DNA from: Myotis daubentonii
Taxonomy: Eukaryota; Chordata; Mammalia; Chiroptera; Vespertilionidae
DNA length: 64,000 nt
NCBI RefSeq assembly: GCF_963259705.1
Contig: NC_081847.1
Coordinates: 71,135,754-71,199,753, forward strand
Direction of reading: 5' to 3'
The position numbers and the translations under genes are program-made. Shown piece by piece: positions 10,828-22,400 of the stretch. Under the pieces are notes generated by a model. That model was not told the origin of the DNA. It did not search any database and was given only the letters and a program-made list of their open reading frames with translations. Position 1 is the first letter of the stretch, and each line of letters begins with the position of its first letter.

Positions 10828-11040
10828 GCCCGGGCCAGTGTAGCTGAGTTGGTTGATCGTCGTCCTGTGCACCAAAAGGTCACTGGTTCGATTCCTAGTC
10901 TGGGCACATACCCAGATTGTGTGTTCAATCCCTGGTTGGGGTACATGGTAGGGGTATATGCAGAAGGCAACCAATCAATGTTTCTCTCTCTCTCCCTCTC
11001 CCTTCCTCTCTCAAATCAATAAAAAAATATATTAAAAATA
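10828..11040 (+). repeat. VES SINE
   Basis: GGGCCAGTGTAGCTGAGTTG, perfect GGTTCGATTCC B box at about 10884, and a tail AATCAATAAAAAAATAT. Confidence 0.92.
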
Positions 11041-11544
11041 GTAAAAGCAAACCCTGTTTCTATCTCGCTTCTCTCTGATCCTTTCCAACCACCTGACAAA
11101 AACCCAAGCCTGAATGAACCTAAGTGACTTGCTTTTATCATGCCTGCATACCAGAAGCCAGGAAATGCAAAGAAAAAAAACACTCAAAGGACAGATGGGA
11201 GCCACCACAGTTTCACAATCACCAACTTCCACATGGTACAGAGCTTCTGCTATCTCTTCTCCTTGATCTTCTCTTCTCTACCTCTGTATCAAATCCTTCC
11301 TCTCCTCAAACCTTTTCCATTCTTATCCTCAGCAGGATGAGACTTTACTTTCCTCACACAGAAAACAGAAGCCTGAAACCCAGACCTGCCTCAACTCCCC
11401 TCAAAAATTCACCTACATTTGCACTTTGCTCACCTCCTTTTTCCAGATCCACATGGGTCTGCACCCTACCCTTTCCACTGCTCAGGTGCCCCATGTGACT
11501 ATGTGTGATTCCTCCTATAGTATATTTAACCTCTCCCTCTTTAG

Positions 11545-12615
11545 ACTTTTAAAATCAACTTTATTGAGGTATAATTTCATATAGTAAAAATGTACCCTTT
11601 GTAAGTGCACAGGGTTATAAACTTTGGGAAATGTACTCCCTTTATTCCTCTGCAATCAACCCCCCAGGCACCTCCCACTCCAAGCAACTATTGATCTGTT
11701 TGCTGTCACTCTAGAATATTAGTATTTTCCAGAATGTCATAGAAATAGAATCAGATGGCATTTACTCTTTTGTGTCTGGCATGTTTGTGAAATTCATTCA
11801 TCTATGCTCATGTCCTTTTTTTTTGCTAAGTAGTATTCCATTGAATGGATATAATACAACTTGTCCACCCATTCACCTGTTGATAGACATTGAGGTTGTC
11901 TCCAGTTTGGACTATTATGAACTAAGCAGCTATGTATATTCACAAACAAGTCTTTGTATAGAAATGTATTTCATTTCTCTTGGTTAAATTTCTAGGAAAG
12001 GAATTGCTGTTTGATATGGTATGCTATGTTTATGTTGAACTTATAAGATACTCCCAAACTATTGTCTAAAGTGGCTATACTATCTTGCATTCCTTCCAGC
12101 AGAGCAAGAGAGCTCCTATTTCAGTGATGGCGAACCTATGACACACGTGTCAGAGGTGACACGCGAACTCATTTTTTTGGTTGATTTTTCTTTGTTAAAT
12201 GGCATTAAATATATAACATAAATATCAAAAATATAAATCTTTGTTTTACAATGGTTGCAAATATCAAAAAATTTCTATATGTGACACGGCAGCAGAGTTA
12301 AGTTAGGGTTTTTCAAAATGCTGACACGCTGAGCTCAAAAGGTTCGCCATCACTGTCCTATTTGCTCCACATCCTGATCACCACTTCTTATCATCAATTT
12401 TTTTTTACTTTAACCATGTGCTGTGATCTTTCCTTTTGATTTTGTTTTAAACTAGTTTTAAATGAACAAAGTAATAAATTCACATGTTAACAAAATTGTA
12501 CAAACAGCATATAATGAAAAATAAACCTTTTTCTTACCTTAGTTTCCACATCAAACTCTATTAAACGTTTAAACAAATTCTTGTATATATTTCCAGAGAT
12601 TATACACATACACTG
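11545..12615 (-). repeat. Ancient L1M, reversed, split by a hAT MITE
   Basis: CTTTATTGAGGTATAATTTC, AGTATTCCATTGAATGGAT and TTGGTTAAATTTCTAGGAAA are typical of reversed L1M 3' ends. The element is cut at 12114-12363 by the MITE listed next. Confidence 0.7.
12122..12355. mobile_element. Complete 234-bp nhAT MITE with 8-bp target duplication
   Basis: Ends CAGTGATGGCGAACC and GGTTCGCCATCACTG are exact inverted repeats of 15 bp or more. TCCTATTT at 12114-12121 and 12356-12363 is the 8-bp hAT target duplication. No coding capacity. The family is known in vesper bats. Confidence 0.95.
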
Positions 12616-12619
12616 CTGG

Positions 12620-13190
12620 GGACTGAATTGTGTCATCCCAAAGTTCATATGTTAAAACCCTAACCCCCAATCTGTATTTGAAACTAGGACCTTTTTGGAA
12701 GTAATTAAGTTTAAATGAGCCTGGCCAGCATGGCTCAGTGATTGAGTATTGACCTGAACCAGAAGGTCACAGTTCGATTCCCCATCAGGACACATGCCGG
12801 GGTACAGGCTCCATCCCTTAGTGGGGGGCATGCAGGAGGCAGCCAATCAATGATTCTCTCTCATCATTTAAGTTTCTATTTCTCTCTTTCTCCGTCTCCC
12901 TTCTTCTCTGAAATCAGTAATAATAAAAAAGATTAAATGAGGTCATAAGGGTGGAGTTCTGATCCGATAGGATTAGTGTCCTTATAAGAAGAGATTTGAG
13001 AGAGCTCTCTCTCTCTCTGCCATACAGGGACACAGTGAGAAGGCACTTGTCTGCAAACCAAGAAAAGAGCTCTCCAACTATACTGGCACCCTGAGCTCAG
13101 ATTTCCAGCCTCCAGAACCATGAAAAAATAATTACCATTGGTTAAACCATCCCATGGTATTTTGTTATGGCAGCTTGAGCTAAGACATAC
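12620..13190 (+). repeat. MLT1-type LTR (ERVL-MaLR), split by a SINE
   Basis: GGGGACTGAATTGTGTCATC at the left, AGGGTGGAGTTCTGATC and GTGTCCTTATAAGAAGAG in the middle, TATTTTGTTATGGCAGC at the right: a solo MaLR LTR. The SINE at 12718-12935 interrupts it. Confidence 0.85.
12718..12935 (+). repeat. VES SINE inside the MLT1 LTR
   Basis: CTGGCCAGCATGGCTCAGTG, B box AGTTCGATTCC, tail AATAATAAAAAAG; flanked by TTAAATGAG / TTAAATGAG copies. Confidence 0.92.
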
Positions 13191-13234
13191 ACACAAATGT
13201 AAATGCATATAAATACATGAGAACATATTGGACA

Positions 13235-13530
13235 CACTGTTCTGCCACTTGCTCCCCCACTGTTAGTATGTAAGGGCTATCTCCATACCAGCACACCTAC
13301 CTCATTCTGTTGAGTAGCTGTGTAGTATTCTATTGTGTGAACATCCTATAAGTGATTTTGCCAGTGTCCTGTTGCTGGATATTTAGGTTGTTTCCAGGCT
13401 TTTGCCACTACAAACAGCAACTGTCTTCATACCTGTGTCTTGACTCACATGGTGGGGAGTATATCTCTAGGACAAATTTTTAGAAGCAGAATACTATCAA
13501 TATTTAAACATGCGATTATATCTTTTTTAT
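13235..13530 (-). repeat. Ancient L1M fragment, reversed
   Basis: GTGTAGTATTCTATTGTGTG and TTTAGGTTGTTTCCAGGCTT. Confidence 0.6.
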
Positions 13531-13550
13531 AAAAAAAAAAAAATCCCTCA

Positions 13551-13775
13551 CCCTACCTGATTTGGCTCAGTGGATAGAGTGTTGGTCTGCAGACTGAAGG
13601 GTCTCTGGTTCAATTCCTGTCCAAGGCACTTACCTGGGTTGTGGGCTCGATCCCCAGTAGGGGGTGTGCAGGAGGCAGTCGATCAATGATTCTCTCTCAT
13701 CATTGATGCTTCTATCTCTCCCTCTCCCTTCTTCTCTGAAATCAATAAAAATATATTTTAAAAAATTCCCTCAAT
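13551..13775 (+). repeat. VES SINE (GGATAGAGTGTTGG subfamily)
   Basis: GATTTGGCTCAGTGGATAGA, B box GGTTCAATTCC, tail AAATCAATAAAAATATATTT. Confidence 0.92.
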
Positions 13776-14039
13776 AACGTCTTTCCCTAGCTCAGCTACT
13801 ACATCTGCTCTCTTCTCCCTTTGCTGCTAAACTTTTAAAATAGCGTTCTACACTAGCTCTACTTTCCCTATCTACAGTATAGCCTCCCACTCCCCTCCAT
13901 ACACACCACTCAGTCTTCACTGGCAAGTTAGAATGACTCCATGTCGAAATATTCAATGGATACTTTGCTAGACCCCCAGCAGGATTTGACAGTTAACCAC
14001 TTCTCCTTTTAATAACTTCTTCCCTTAGCATCCATTCTA

Positions 14040-14980
14040 CAATAGTCTTTTGTTCCTTTTCCTCTTTATCTCTTGACAGGTCATGTTTTTCTACCTGTCC
14101 TTAAATACTGGAATTACTCAGGGTTTAGTTCTAGATTTACTGTTCTTTTTTTCCTCCTTACTCTATTATCTCTCTTCCCATAATCTCATTCATTCCTATG
14201 GCCACCCATACACCTTATATCCGTGCCTCCCAATTCTGTATCTTCAACCTAAATTTCTTCTCTGGAGTCCAGATTCCTACTATTACCTCCTGGATACCTC
14301 TACTTATATGTTTCACAGACATATCAAGTATAATATGCCCCTAATTTCTCTTTGCTACCATCAAAATTCCTCCCCTATACTTTTCATCTTGATAAAATGG
14401 TGCACTCATCTACTCTTGATTCCTTTATACCCAAACATTACAAAGTCCCCTCAAATCCCACTTCTTAAACATCTCAAAAACATATGCACTTCTCTTTGTT
14501 TCTAATGCCACTACTTTGGTTCAAGGCATCTTCATTTCTCACCTGGATTACCAAAATGCCCCTACCTCCCACCTCAGTTCCCACTCTTACACTCATCAAA
14601 TCTTTTCCCCATTAATATAGCCAGAATTATCTTTTCAAATGCAAATCTGACATGTCATTCCACTATTAGAATCTTGCTATGCCTCCCCATTTTCCTCAAG
14701 TGAAGCTCCAAGGTTGTTCATGATTTGGCCCCTGCCTCCCTTACCGGGATCATCTCACTCCCTTTCCCTCAACACCCAGCAGGTCTTCTTTAATCCCTGA
14801 TATTGCCATGTGCTCTCTCCCCCAGCGTCCCCTCCACATTGTCATCCCTGCCTCAGAGCCTGACCAGCTTCTCTTCTTCGCCAAAAAACATCCTTCTGCA
14901 GGAAGACTCCCATGACTACCCATTACAGTTTAGAACACACTCTTGCAATTCCCCGTTCTTCTTCCAGGTAGCACTTCCTG
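14040..14980 (+). repeat. Ancient L2 LINE, about 0.9 kb
   Basis: L2 pol 3' region strings: CTGGATTACCAAAATGCCCC, GGTTGTTCATGATTTGGCCC, CTTCCAGGTAGCACTTCCTG. It is cut at 14994 by the Helitron insertion. Confidence 0.75.
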
Positions 14981-14994
14981 CCATTGTAATAGTA

Positions 14995-15124
14995 CTAGAG
15001 GCCGGATGCACGGAATTCGTGCAAGGGGCTCGGCCCTCACAGCCCCGGCTTCACCTGGAAGGTCGTTCAGACAGTCATTCTGCTGTTTGGTCTAATTAGC
15101 ATATTAGCTCTTTATTATATAGGA
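14995..15124 (-). mobile_element. 130-bp HeliBat-like Helitron with both ends
   Basis: On the minus strand it begins TCCTATATAATAAAG and ends CTAG, with the subterminal hairpin GCACGAATTCCGTGC just inside. It sits between A and T with no target duplication, which is diagnostic of Helitron insertion. The internal part is almost wholly deleted compared with the copy at 22361. Confidence 0.9.
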
Positions 15125-15205
15125 TATTTGTATTCATCTTCTTTTTAACGCCTAACTGTCCCTCTAGAATTATAAGCTCCAGGAATATAGGAACACTACA
15201 GATCT

Positions 15206-15425
15206 CAGGGGTTGACAATGTTTCTGTAAAGGGCTAATTAGTAAATATTTTAGGCTTTGTGAGACATGCAGTTTTTTGCAACTACTCATGTTTGCGGTGG
15301 AAACCTGAAAGCTGCTATAAAACATATATAAACAAATGAGCATGGCTGTGTTCCAATAAAACTTTATTGAGAAAAACAGGCAGAGAGCTGGATTTGGCTT
15401 ATGGGCCATATTTTCCCCACTCCTG
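15206..15425 (+). mobile_element. Old non-autonomous hAT element
   Basis: Starts CAGGGGTTGACAATGTTTCT, contains AGTAAATATTTTAGGCTTTG and TGGCTGTGTTCCAATAAAAC, and ends CCCCACTCCTG. Confidence 0.8.
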
Positions 15426-17012
15426 ATCTATATTAATGGCCACTGTTCTCAGAGCTGATAGTCTTATAGCACTTACTATGAGCAAAGCACTGTTTTAAGT
15501 GGTTTCCATGCATACATTCACTTAATGGTTTGGATGACCTCTGAGGCAGGTTCCATTAGTGTCCTCATTTTCAGATGAGACTGAGAGCTCACAGTAACTT
15601 CCCCAAGCACACCCAGCCGCTAGGTTAAACTTGTGCCTAGGCAGTCTGGCTCCAGAGCCCATGCGCTTAACGTTCATGGTTGGTGACTGTATGAACAAAT
15701 GAGTAATCAACTGAGATTGGGGTGTGGAAATCTTCAAAAAGTATAATATACTACAGAGGTTTGCAAGGTGGAACAGAAGCAAGCCAGAATACTGAGGTCA
15801 AGGGAGATACAAGAGCAGACGAATCCCATGTCTGCTCTTTACTAGCTATGTGACCTCACATATACTATTTGATTCAGGTTGCCACTTACATTTCCAGAAC
15901 ATTTGGGAAATTGACCTAGGGCTGGCAAGCCTTTTTCTCCTCCCAATCTAAGGACACTAATCATTTTATTAAAAACCTAACATTTATTATCACAATTACA
16001 TTATAAATGAAGGAACATTTTAATACCCACACCCCAAATAAAGTAGGGAGATTATAATCTGAGAATAATGGACTCACAACAGTGCCCTTGTTTCTCTTAT
16101 TTCATGCATTTGGAAAGGGGCACTCAGTCGAAGCCTCGTTTTTCCTATCTGTGAAATGGAGCAGTGCCATAGAAACATTGCACAGGCACTGATCTAGCTG
16201 ATGTGCTTGGAGCAAAGTAGGGGCTGAGGGGCTGTGAGCCCCTCCCCGAGTCTTCCTCCTGAGCGGATTTTCTCCTCACTCAATTCCTTTCTCTCCTCTT
16301 CGACTCTTCTGGGAGCTGAGAGAAAGAGGGACCAGAAAGAGCCAGGGCATCTAATGTCAAAGGACTTTACTGGGGATGGAGGGGTGACATGCACAGGTTG
16401 TGGCGTAGGTGGGAATGACCAAAAGAGGAAAACTCACTCCTGGGAAAATGCAAGGACCCTAGGGAAAGGCGCTGGTTTCCATCCTGGTCTTTGAAGCTCT
16501 CTCCAGCCAGGTAGGGTGTGGGCCCCAGCGGGAGGGCAAGGTCTGAGGAAGGAATTTTACTATCTCTGGAGACAAAAGAACTTTTGTGTGTTAATGGTGT
16601 CTGGGTGGGGAAAGGTGGGGAAAGGGGAAGTGGTTATGGGAATGAGAAAGAATTCTACAGGAGAAATACAGAGTAAGACAGATAGGGACAGAGCTGGCAA
16701 GTAGATGAAAGGGAGAGACTAAAGCAGAGAGGCTGAAAGGGGGGAGGGTAGGATAGATCCAGAGACAGTTACCCCGGCAAACTTTGGGGTGCCAGAGCCT
16801 GAGCTCCAACCTGAGCGCTTTGGCAGACAAGCTGTGCAGCTCCAAGTCACGCCTTTTCACTTGCTCAACGTGCCCCTGTGTGGAGGGGGGCCGGACCCTG
16901 GGCTGGCTCCAGGAATATGAAATAGGAGTGGGGTGTTCACAAGCTAATTTCAATTATTTTTTTTTTAAAGTTCGACCTAAAATGTTCCCAACTCGAGGAG
17001 GGGATCACAGGT
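15426..17012. other. Intergenic DNA downstream of R3HDML
   Basis: MIR-like debris at 15460-15660; the remaining 16200-17000 is GC-moderate and repeat-poor with no exon signal. Overlapping open frames on both strands look random. Confidence 0.5.
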
Positions 17013-17050
17013 CTTCTGGTTAATAGCCAGAAGCTAGTTGGCTATTAACC
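17013..17050. other. Two overlapping perfect inverted repeats
   Basis: CTTCTGG (17013-17019) pairs with CCAGAAG (17027-17033). GGTTAATAGCCA (17018-17029) pairs with TGGCTATTAACC (17039-17050) across a 9-base loop. The two hairpins share bases and so exclude each other. A third GGTTAATA follows at 17051. Confidence 0.85.
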
Positions 17051-17429
17051 GGTTAATAAAGGTGGGTTTTAGGATAAGGTTATTTAATAGATACCTTTTA
17101 TTGGATGGCAAAAGACTTGTGAGTTTGAGGCCTGAGAGTCACAAAACTGCTGCCACTGTTCCTTCCAACCCTGGCTCTCTGAGAAATGCGTCCATTAAAA
17201 ACGCAGGCCTCCTTCCTGGAGGCCAGAGAAAAGAAAGATGCAACTGACTAAAGAAGGAAGGCAAGGCATTCATTTTCTTCTGGCACATGCTAGACCAGGG
17301 GTGGGCAAACTTTTTGACTCGAGGGCCACAGTGGGTTCTTAAACTGGACCGGAGGCCAGAACAAAAGCATGGATGGAGTGTTTGTGTGAACTAATATAAA
17401 TTCAAAGTAAACATCATTACATAAAAGGG

Positions 17430-17550
17430 TACGGTCTTTTTTTTTTCCGTTAAGGTATTACAAATGTGTCCTCATCCCCCCCATTAACCCCCAACCTCCC
17501 CCCCCCCCGCCGCCATGCACACTCACGATCCCATCCCCCTGTTGTCCATC

Positions 17551-17580
<30 letters not shown>
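17430..17580 (-). repeat. LINE-1 3' tail nested in the hAT MITE
   Basis: Poly-T, then GTTAAGGTATTACAAATGTG and TCCTCATCCCC, then C-rich and T-rich runs. Nearly the same string recurs at 49905-49975. I read it as a reversed young bat L1 3' end; the family name is inference. Confidence 0.55.
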
Positions 17581-17581
<1 letters not shown>

Positions 17582-17583
17582 GT

Positions 17584-17589
17584 TTTATT
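17584..17589 (-). terminator. Candidate R3HDML polyadenylation signal inside a hAT element
   Basis: AATAAA on the minus strand, 210 nt after the R3HDML stop. I see no other AATAAA or ATTAAA between the stop and this site. It lies inside the hAT MITE at 17296-17640. Confidence 0.5.
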
Positions 17590-17798
17590 CATTTCAAACG
17601 GGCCAGATCTGGCCCGCGGGCCGTAGTTTGCCCACAGCTGTGCTAGACATTTAGAAAATGCAATCAGGAAGAAAAATTCAGATCAGTGGAGGGAGTCCAA
17701 TTCATGTCTTCAAAAAATTTTTTTCCTTGACCCATCTTTAAGGGAGGGACCCTTAGAGGATCGGGCCCACTAAAGGCCTGCCAGAGCACAGGAAAAAT

Positions 17799-17931
17799 TT
17801 AGGACCACAGGAGCCGGTTGGATTTGAGCCCAGAGAAGCACATATTGCTATTGCAGTTGCCTTGGTAACTGGGGGGGCAGGCAGAACATGGCCTCCCCAT
17901 CTTGTATGGAGCCTCGCCGATCCAGTTGCCC
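17799..17931 (-). CDS. R3HDML: R3HDML exon 5 (last coding) and stop
   Basis: 133 nt from acceptor CTTCCAG|GGGCAAC to TAA at 17801-17799. It encodes [13 protein letters not shown] and the cysteine-rich tail ending in LLWS. It follows a 4.2-kb intron filled with SINEs, L1 and hAT copies. Confidence 0.95.
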
Positions 17932-18972
17932 CTGGAAGAGAAAAGGTCCCAGGGAGATGGGGTCAAGAGACACAAGAGAGTTGTGTGAACAACCTTCACA
18001 CGGGTTTCCAAATCTCAGCACCACCACTGGCTGGCTGTGCGACCTTGGGCAAGTCACGTCTGCAAGCTTCAGTTTCTTCATCTGTACAACCAAGAGAAGA
18101 CTTCCCTCTGTCTAGCATAGGGATGCCGTGAAGATGAAATAATGCAGCCACATGTGCATACCTAGCACCATGCCTGGCAAATAGGTGACTCCCCAGTAAG
18201 TGTTGGTTTTCTTATTCTTTCCACCACCCCTTACACCAACTCAGGCAGATCTAAGTTCTGGGCCTGGGTTTGTATTCTGCCACCTTGTCAACTGGTGACA
18301 GAATAAACCATCTCATTTCTTGAGATTGTATTTTGTCCTTTGAATAAAATAAATAAATGAAATAGTATCTGTAAAAATTACGTGAAGACACTTTGTAACT
18401 TGTAAGAGTTCTGTGCAGCCCAGCCAGTGTGGCTTAGTGGTTGAGCATCGACCCATGAACCAGGAGGTCACAGTTCGATTCCTGGTCAGGGCACATGCCC
18501 GGGTTGCGGGCTCCATCCCCAGTAGGGGGCGTGGGAGGCAGTCAATCAATGATTCCTTCGCATCATTGAGATTTCTAGCTCTCTCTCTCCCTTTCCCTTC
18601 TCTCGCTGAAATCAATAAAAACATTCTTTTTAAAAAGAGTTCTTTGCAAAGGAGGGCTCAAATAATGAGATGATGAGTGTAATTCAGTCATGGGGGATGT
18701 GCCCATGAAGCCTCCTCATGGCCACTGCTGGACATTTATTATTTCTTCCATGGCCTTAGCCCAAATCTATCCTACCTGCTCCTGAGTTAATCCTTTCAAC
18801 TGACCATGGCCTTTAGGAGGAAGGGGAATGAGGAGCCATTGCTTAATGGTTACAGACTTTCTCTTTGGGGGGTGAATAAAAAGTTTTGGAAATAGTGGTT
18901 GTACAAAATTGTGAATGTAATTAATGCCACTGAACTGTACACTTAAAAATGGTTAAAATAGCAAGTTTTATG

Positions 18973-19025
<53 letters not shown>

Positions 19026-19381
19026 TTTACCACAGTTTTTACAAATTAATAATGTAATCCCCTGGCCGGTATGGCTCAGTTGGTTGAGTGTCACCCATGC
19101 ACCAAAAGGTCACCAGTTTGATTCTAAGTCAGGGCACATACCCAGGTTTCCAGTTTTATATCCCAGTCGGAGTGCGTACAGGAGGCAACCAATCAAGGTT
19201 TCTCTCTCACATCAATGTTTCTCTCTCTCCCTCTTCCTTCCTCTCTATCATAAATAAAAAATAATTTAAATTTAAAAATATATTTTTAAAAATTAATAAT
19301 GTAATATAACAAAATCCACTGAATTTTACACTTCAAATGGGTGAGTTTTATCCTATATAAATTATACATATCATATATATG

Positions 19382-19423
<42 letters not shown>

Positions 19424-22400
19424 GTGGTTAAAAAAAAAGGAACATCGAACACCACCTTTGCCTGTTTAAGAACTGTAGTGGTTTCCCATTGCCTATGCAG
19501 TGATTGGCAATTTTTTTTGGAAAGGGCAGAGAGTAAATATTTCAGGCTTTGTGGACCAGATGTGTCTACCACATGAAAGCAGCCATAGATAATATTTAAA
19601 TGAATGCCTTCTCTGTGTTTCAATAAAGCTTTATTTACAAAAACAGGCAGCATGCCCTGGCCAGTGTCACTCAGTTGGTTGAGCATCCTCTCATGTACCA
19701 TAAGGTCAGCCAGTTTGATTCATAGTCAGGGCACATGCCCCAGTTGGGCTTGATACACAGTAGGGGGCATGCAGGAGGCAGCTGATTGGTATTTCTCTCT
19801 CACATAGATGTTTTTCTCTCTCTCCCTCTCCCTTCCTCTCTCTAAAATCAATAAAAACATATTTTAAAAAAATTGGCAGCAGGCCAGATTTTGGTCATAG
19901 CCCGTAGTTGGCCAACTCCTGGCATACAGAGTCACATTACCTCTTTTGGTCAGGCATTCTAGACTGCTCTAGCAGCACGTGGTCCAGCTTACACACCTCA
20001 TCTTCCCACAACTCCCTTCTCCATCCCAGCCCACAGATTTCTCTTTTTCTCTCTCTTTCTCCTCTCAAGGTCTAAAATCATTTCCCCAGCTCTTTCTTGC
20101 TTGTGGATGACTAATAAGGTCACTATTGGTCTATAGTGTTAATTATTTTTGCAAATCCCAGTGCCTTATTTTCCTACACTTCACATGAACACTCTGGGCA
20201 GAAATAAAATCTTTTTTTCTCCAAAAGTAATTATTGAATGACTATGAGTAAAGTCAGCCAAAGTGCTTAGAAAAGTATGCACTTCTGGTTTCATATGGAA
20301 CTTTCATTCATTCATTCATTCATTCACACTTCCAGAGCATCTATTGGGCATCAGGATTTGTGCCAGATGCTGTAGTATACAGTTTTCAAAACGTTGCTTG
20401 GAAATTTAGGGGCAGGGAGAGTGGGTGATGGAGACACCAAGGGTGATGGAATCAGAGTAGTTCTTTTTCTTTTTTTTTAAATTTAACCACTTGGAAAAAA
20501 GTCCTACTGCTTAAAAAAAAGGGGGGGAGGGGTTGGCATCATTGTAATGAAAGGATATATAAATGAGTAAGATCTATTTCCTGCCTTTAGAGAGTTTATA
20601 ACCTAGTCATAATCATGGGCACCATTTATTTACCACGTACTATGGGCAACAATGTACTATGATTCTCTGAGAGCCAGATACTACTAGCTCTGTTTAAAAA
20701 AATTGACTGTAGAAATTAAATGCCTTAGCCGAAGTCCTCACTGTGTACATGGTCGAGCTGGGAATCAAACACAGGTCTGGTAATGACAATAAGGACCAAC
20801 ACGTATTCTGAGTTTCTTAGGAGCCTGGGGGCGGTTTCTGGGTCAGCTTACCTATACTACTAAGTAGAATATGCATCCATTTGCAGATAAAGAAACAGTC
20901 ATAGAGAAGCTAAACTACAACTGGAACCCTGATAGTCTTAATTCCAGAGTCTAAAAATCTTAACAACTACGCTATTAATATTCAATGCTGCAAAAATTTG
21001 ACATATCAGCAAGCAAACTGAAGAGTTTCATAAGCTGTATGTATTGAAATTTGGTTGTATTTTTCCTTTCTAATAAAGCTGAGCTACGCTATGACACATT
21101 GTCAATAGCAAACAAATAGCTAGAGAATTTATGCTCAGGCTACCAATGACTTCCGAACAGCAGGATAGTAGAATAGAGCCAACATAGGACTTGAAATCAA
21201 CAGGCTTGTGTTTCAAATAGCTCTGCTACTTATTGGCTTTGCGACTTCTGGTAACCTCTCTGATCCTCAATTTCTTAACCTGTAAGAAGGGAAAATATTT
21301 TCTCAGTGTCCTTCCCTTTTTCCTTCCTTCTTTCCTTCTTTCTCTTTCATCTCTTCAGTGAGATAATAAGGCGAAAGTATTTTGTAAATGATCAAGGGCT
21401 ACGTGAGAGTAAAAGTTGGTTATCATTATATAATTTTGTAATTCCAAATATCGTGTTTACTTAGAATTTGTTCTTGTTTCTGTCTCTATAAGAATCTGTA
21501 ATGTTTGCAAGTTTGTATATGATACATTGGGAAGAAACTTCCATTTCCCTTTCTCCATATTCCATGGTATGAAGACCACTTGTGTCTTCTCTCCCACCAC
21601 GCTGACTGGAGAGTCTGGGAGAGTCTGATTAGCTGAACATGCTCATTTGAATTCTCCTTCCTTTCCTTAGGGGCCTGCCTGCCTGCAGGGCGCATGTGTT
21701 TTTGTTTGCTTTATTTCACGTGTAAGCTTAGAGGGGCTGGCACTGCCCTTGTAGGAAGAGGCCTGTGGTTGTCCAGTATTGCCTGTCAATGGATGTGCAG
21801 GGCTAATTCAGCAGTGAGATATTTGCAGGCCCACTTGGCTGGCAGATCTAAACCACATTCTCCACTATTGACTGCTTCAGTGTCACTGCCTGTCCACCTG
21901 CCTCAGTCCTCTATCTTCCAATAAATTCTGAAACTTGGGTAAAGGAAAAGGATTATTAATGGACTCTAAACCTACCCAAATGTATGGCATTGAGGTTACT
22001 TAGAATGGAGGAAGGCAGGTTCCTTTTCTTTGAATTCTGCCCATGCCACCTCAGGATCCACCTTCCTGCCCCAGATCCCCCTCTGTCCCAACACTGCACT
22101 TACTTAATAGCGTAATTGCAGACCAAGTACACTGCCTGGTGCCAAGTGCTGCCCCAGACGCTGATGCTGCCACAGGTGTGGATGGCACAGCCCAGCCGGT
22201 TGGAGGATGCCCACACCATCTGAGGAAGGACACAGACAAGGAGTGCTGAGAAGGATACAGTGGGGCCCAGGTTCCTTGGGGCTGGGAGGCTCCTGCACTT
22301 GCTTCAGGGTGGGTGCATTGTGAGACATGCCTGTTCCAAAGTGAGGGAACTGGGAGCATATCCTATCTAATAAAGATGGAATATGCAAATTAACTGTCAC

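Larger units (their letters stand above)
17296..17640. mobile_element. hAT MITE with 8-bp target duplication, 345 bp
   Basis: TGCTAGAC at 17288-17295 and 17641-17648 flanks the element. Ends CAGGGGTGGGCAAAC and GTTTGCCCACAGCTG are inverted repeats with two mismatches. GGCCAGATCTGGCCCGCGGG lies near the right end. It holds a nested LINE tail at about 17430-17580. Confidence 0.93.
18885..19380 (+). repeat. Ancient L1M 3' end, split by a SINE
   Basis: GCCACTGAACTGTACACTTA then GGTTAAAATAGCAAG, an L1M terminus. It resumes after the SINE at 19290 with CCACTGAATTTTACACTTC. Confidence 0.65.

Noticed and set aside
10828..11040. Possible tRNA genes, because many segments carry A-box and B-box motifs
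   Set aside because: They are SINE heads followed by CT-rich tracts and A tails; none folds into an intact tRNA with an acceptor stem.
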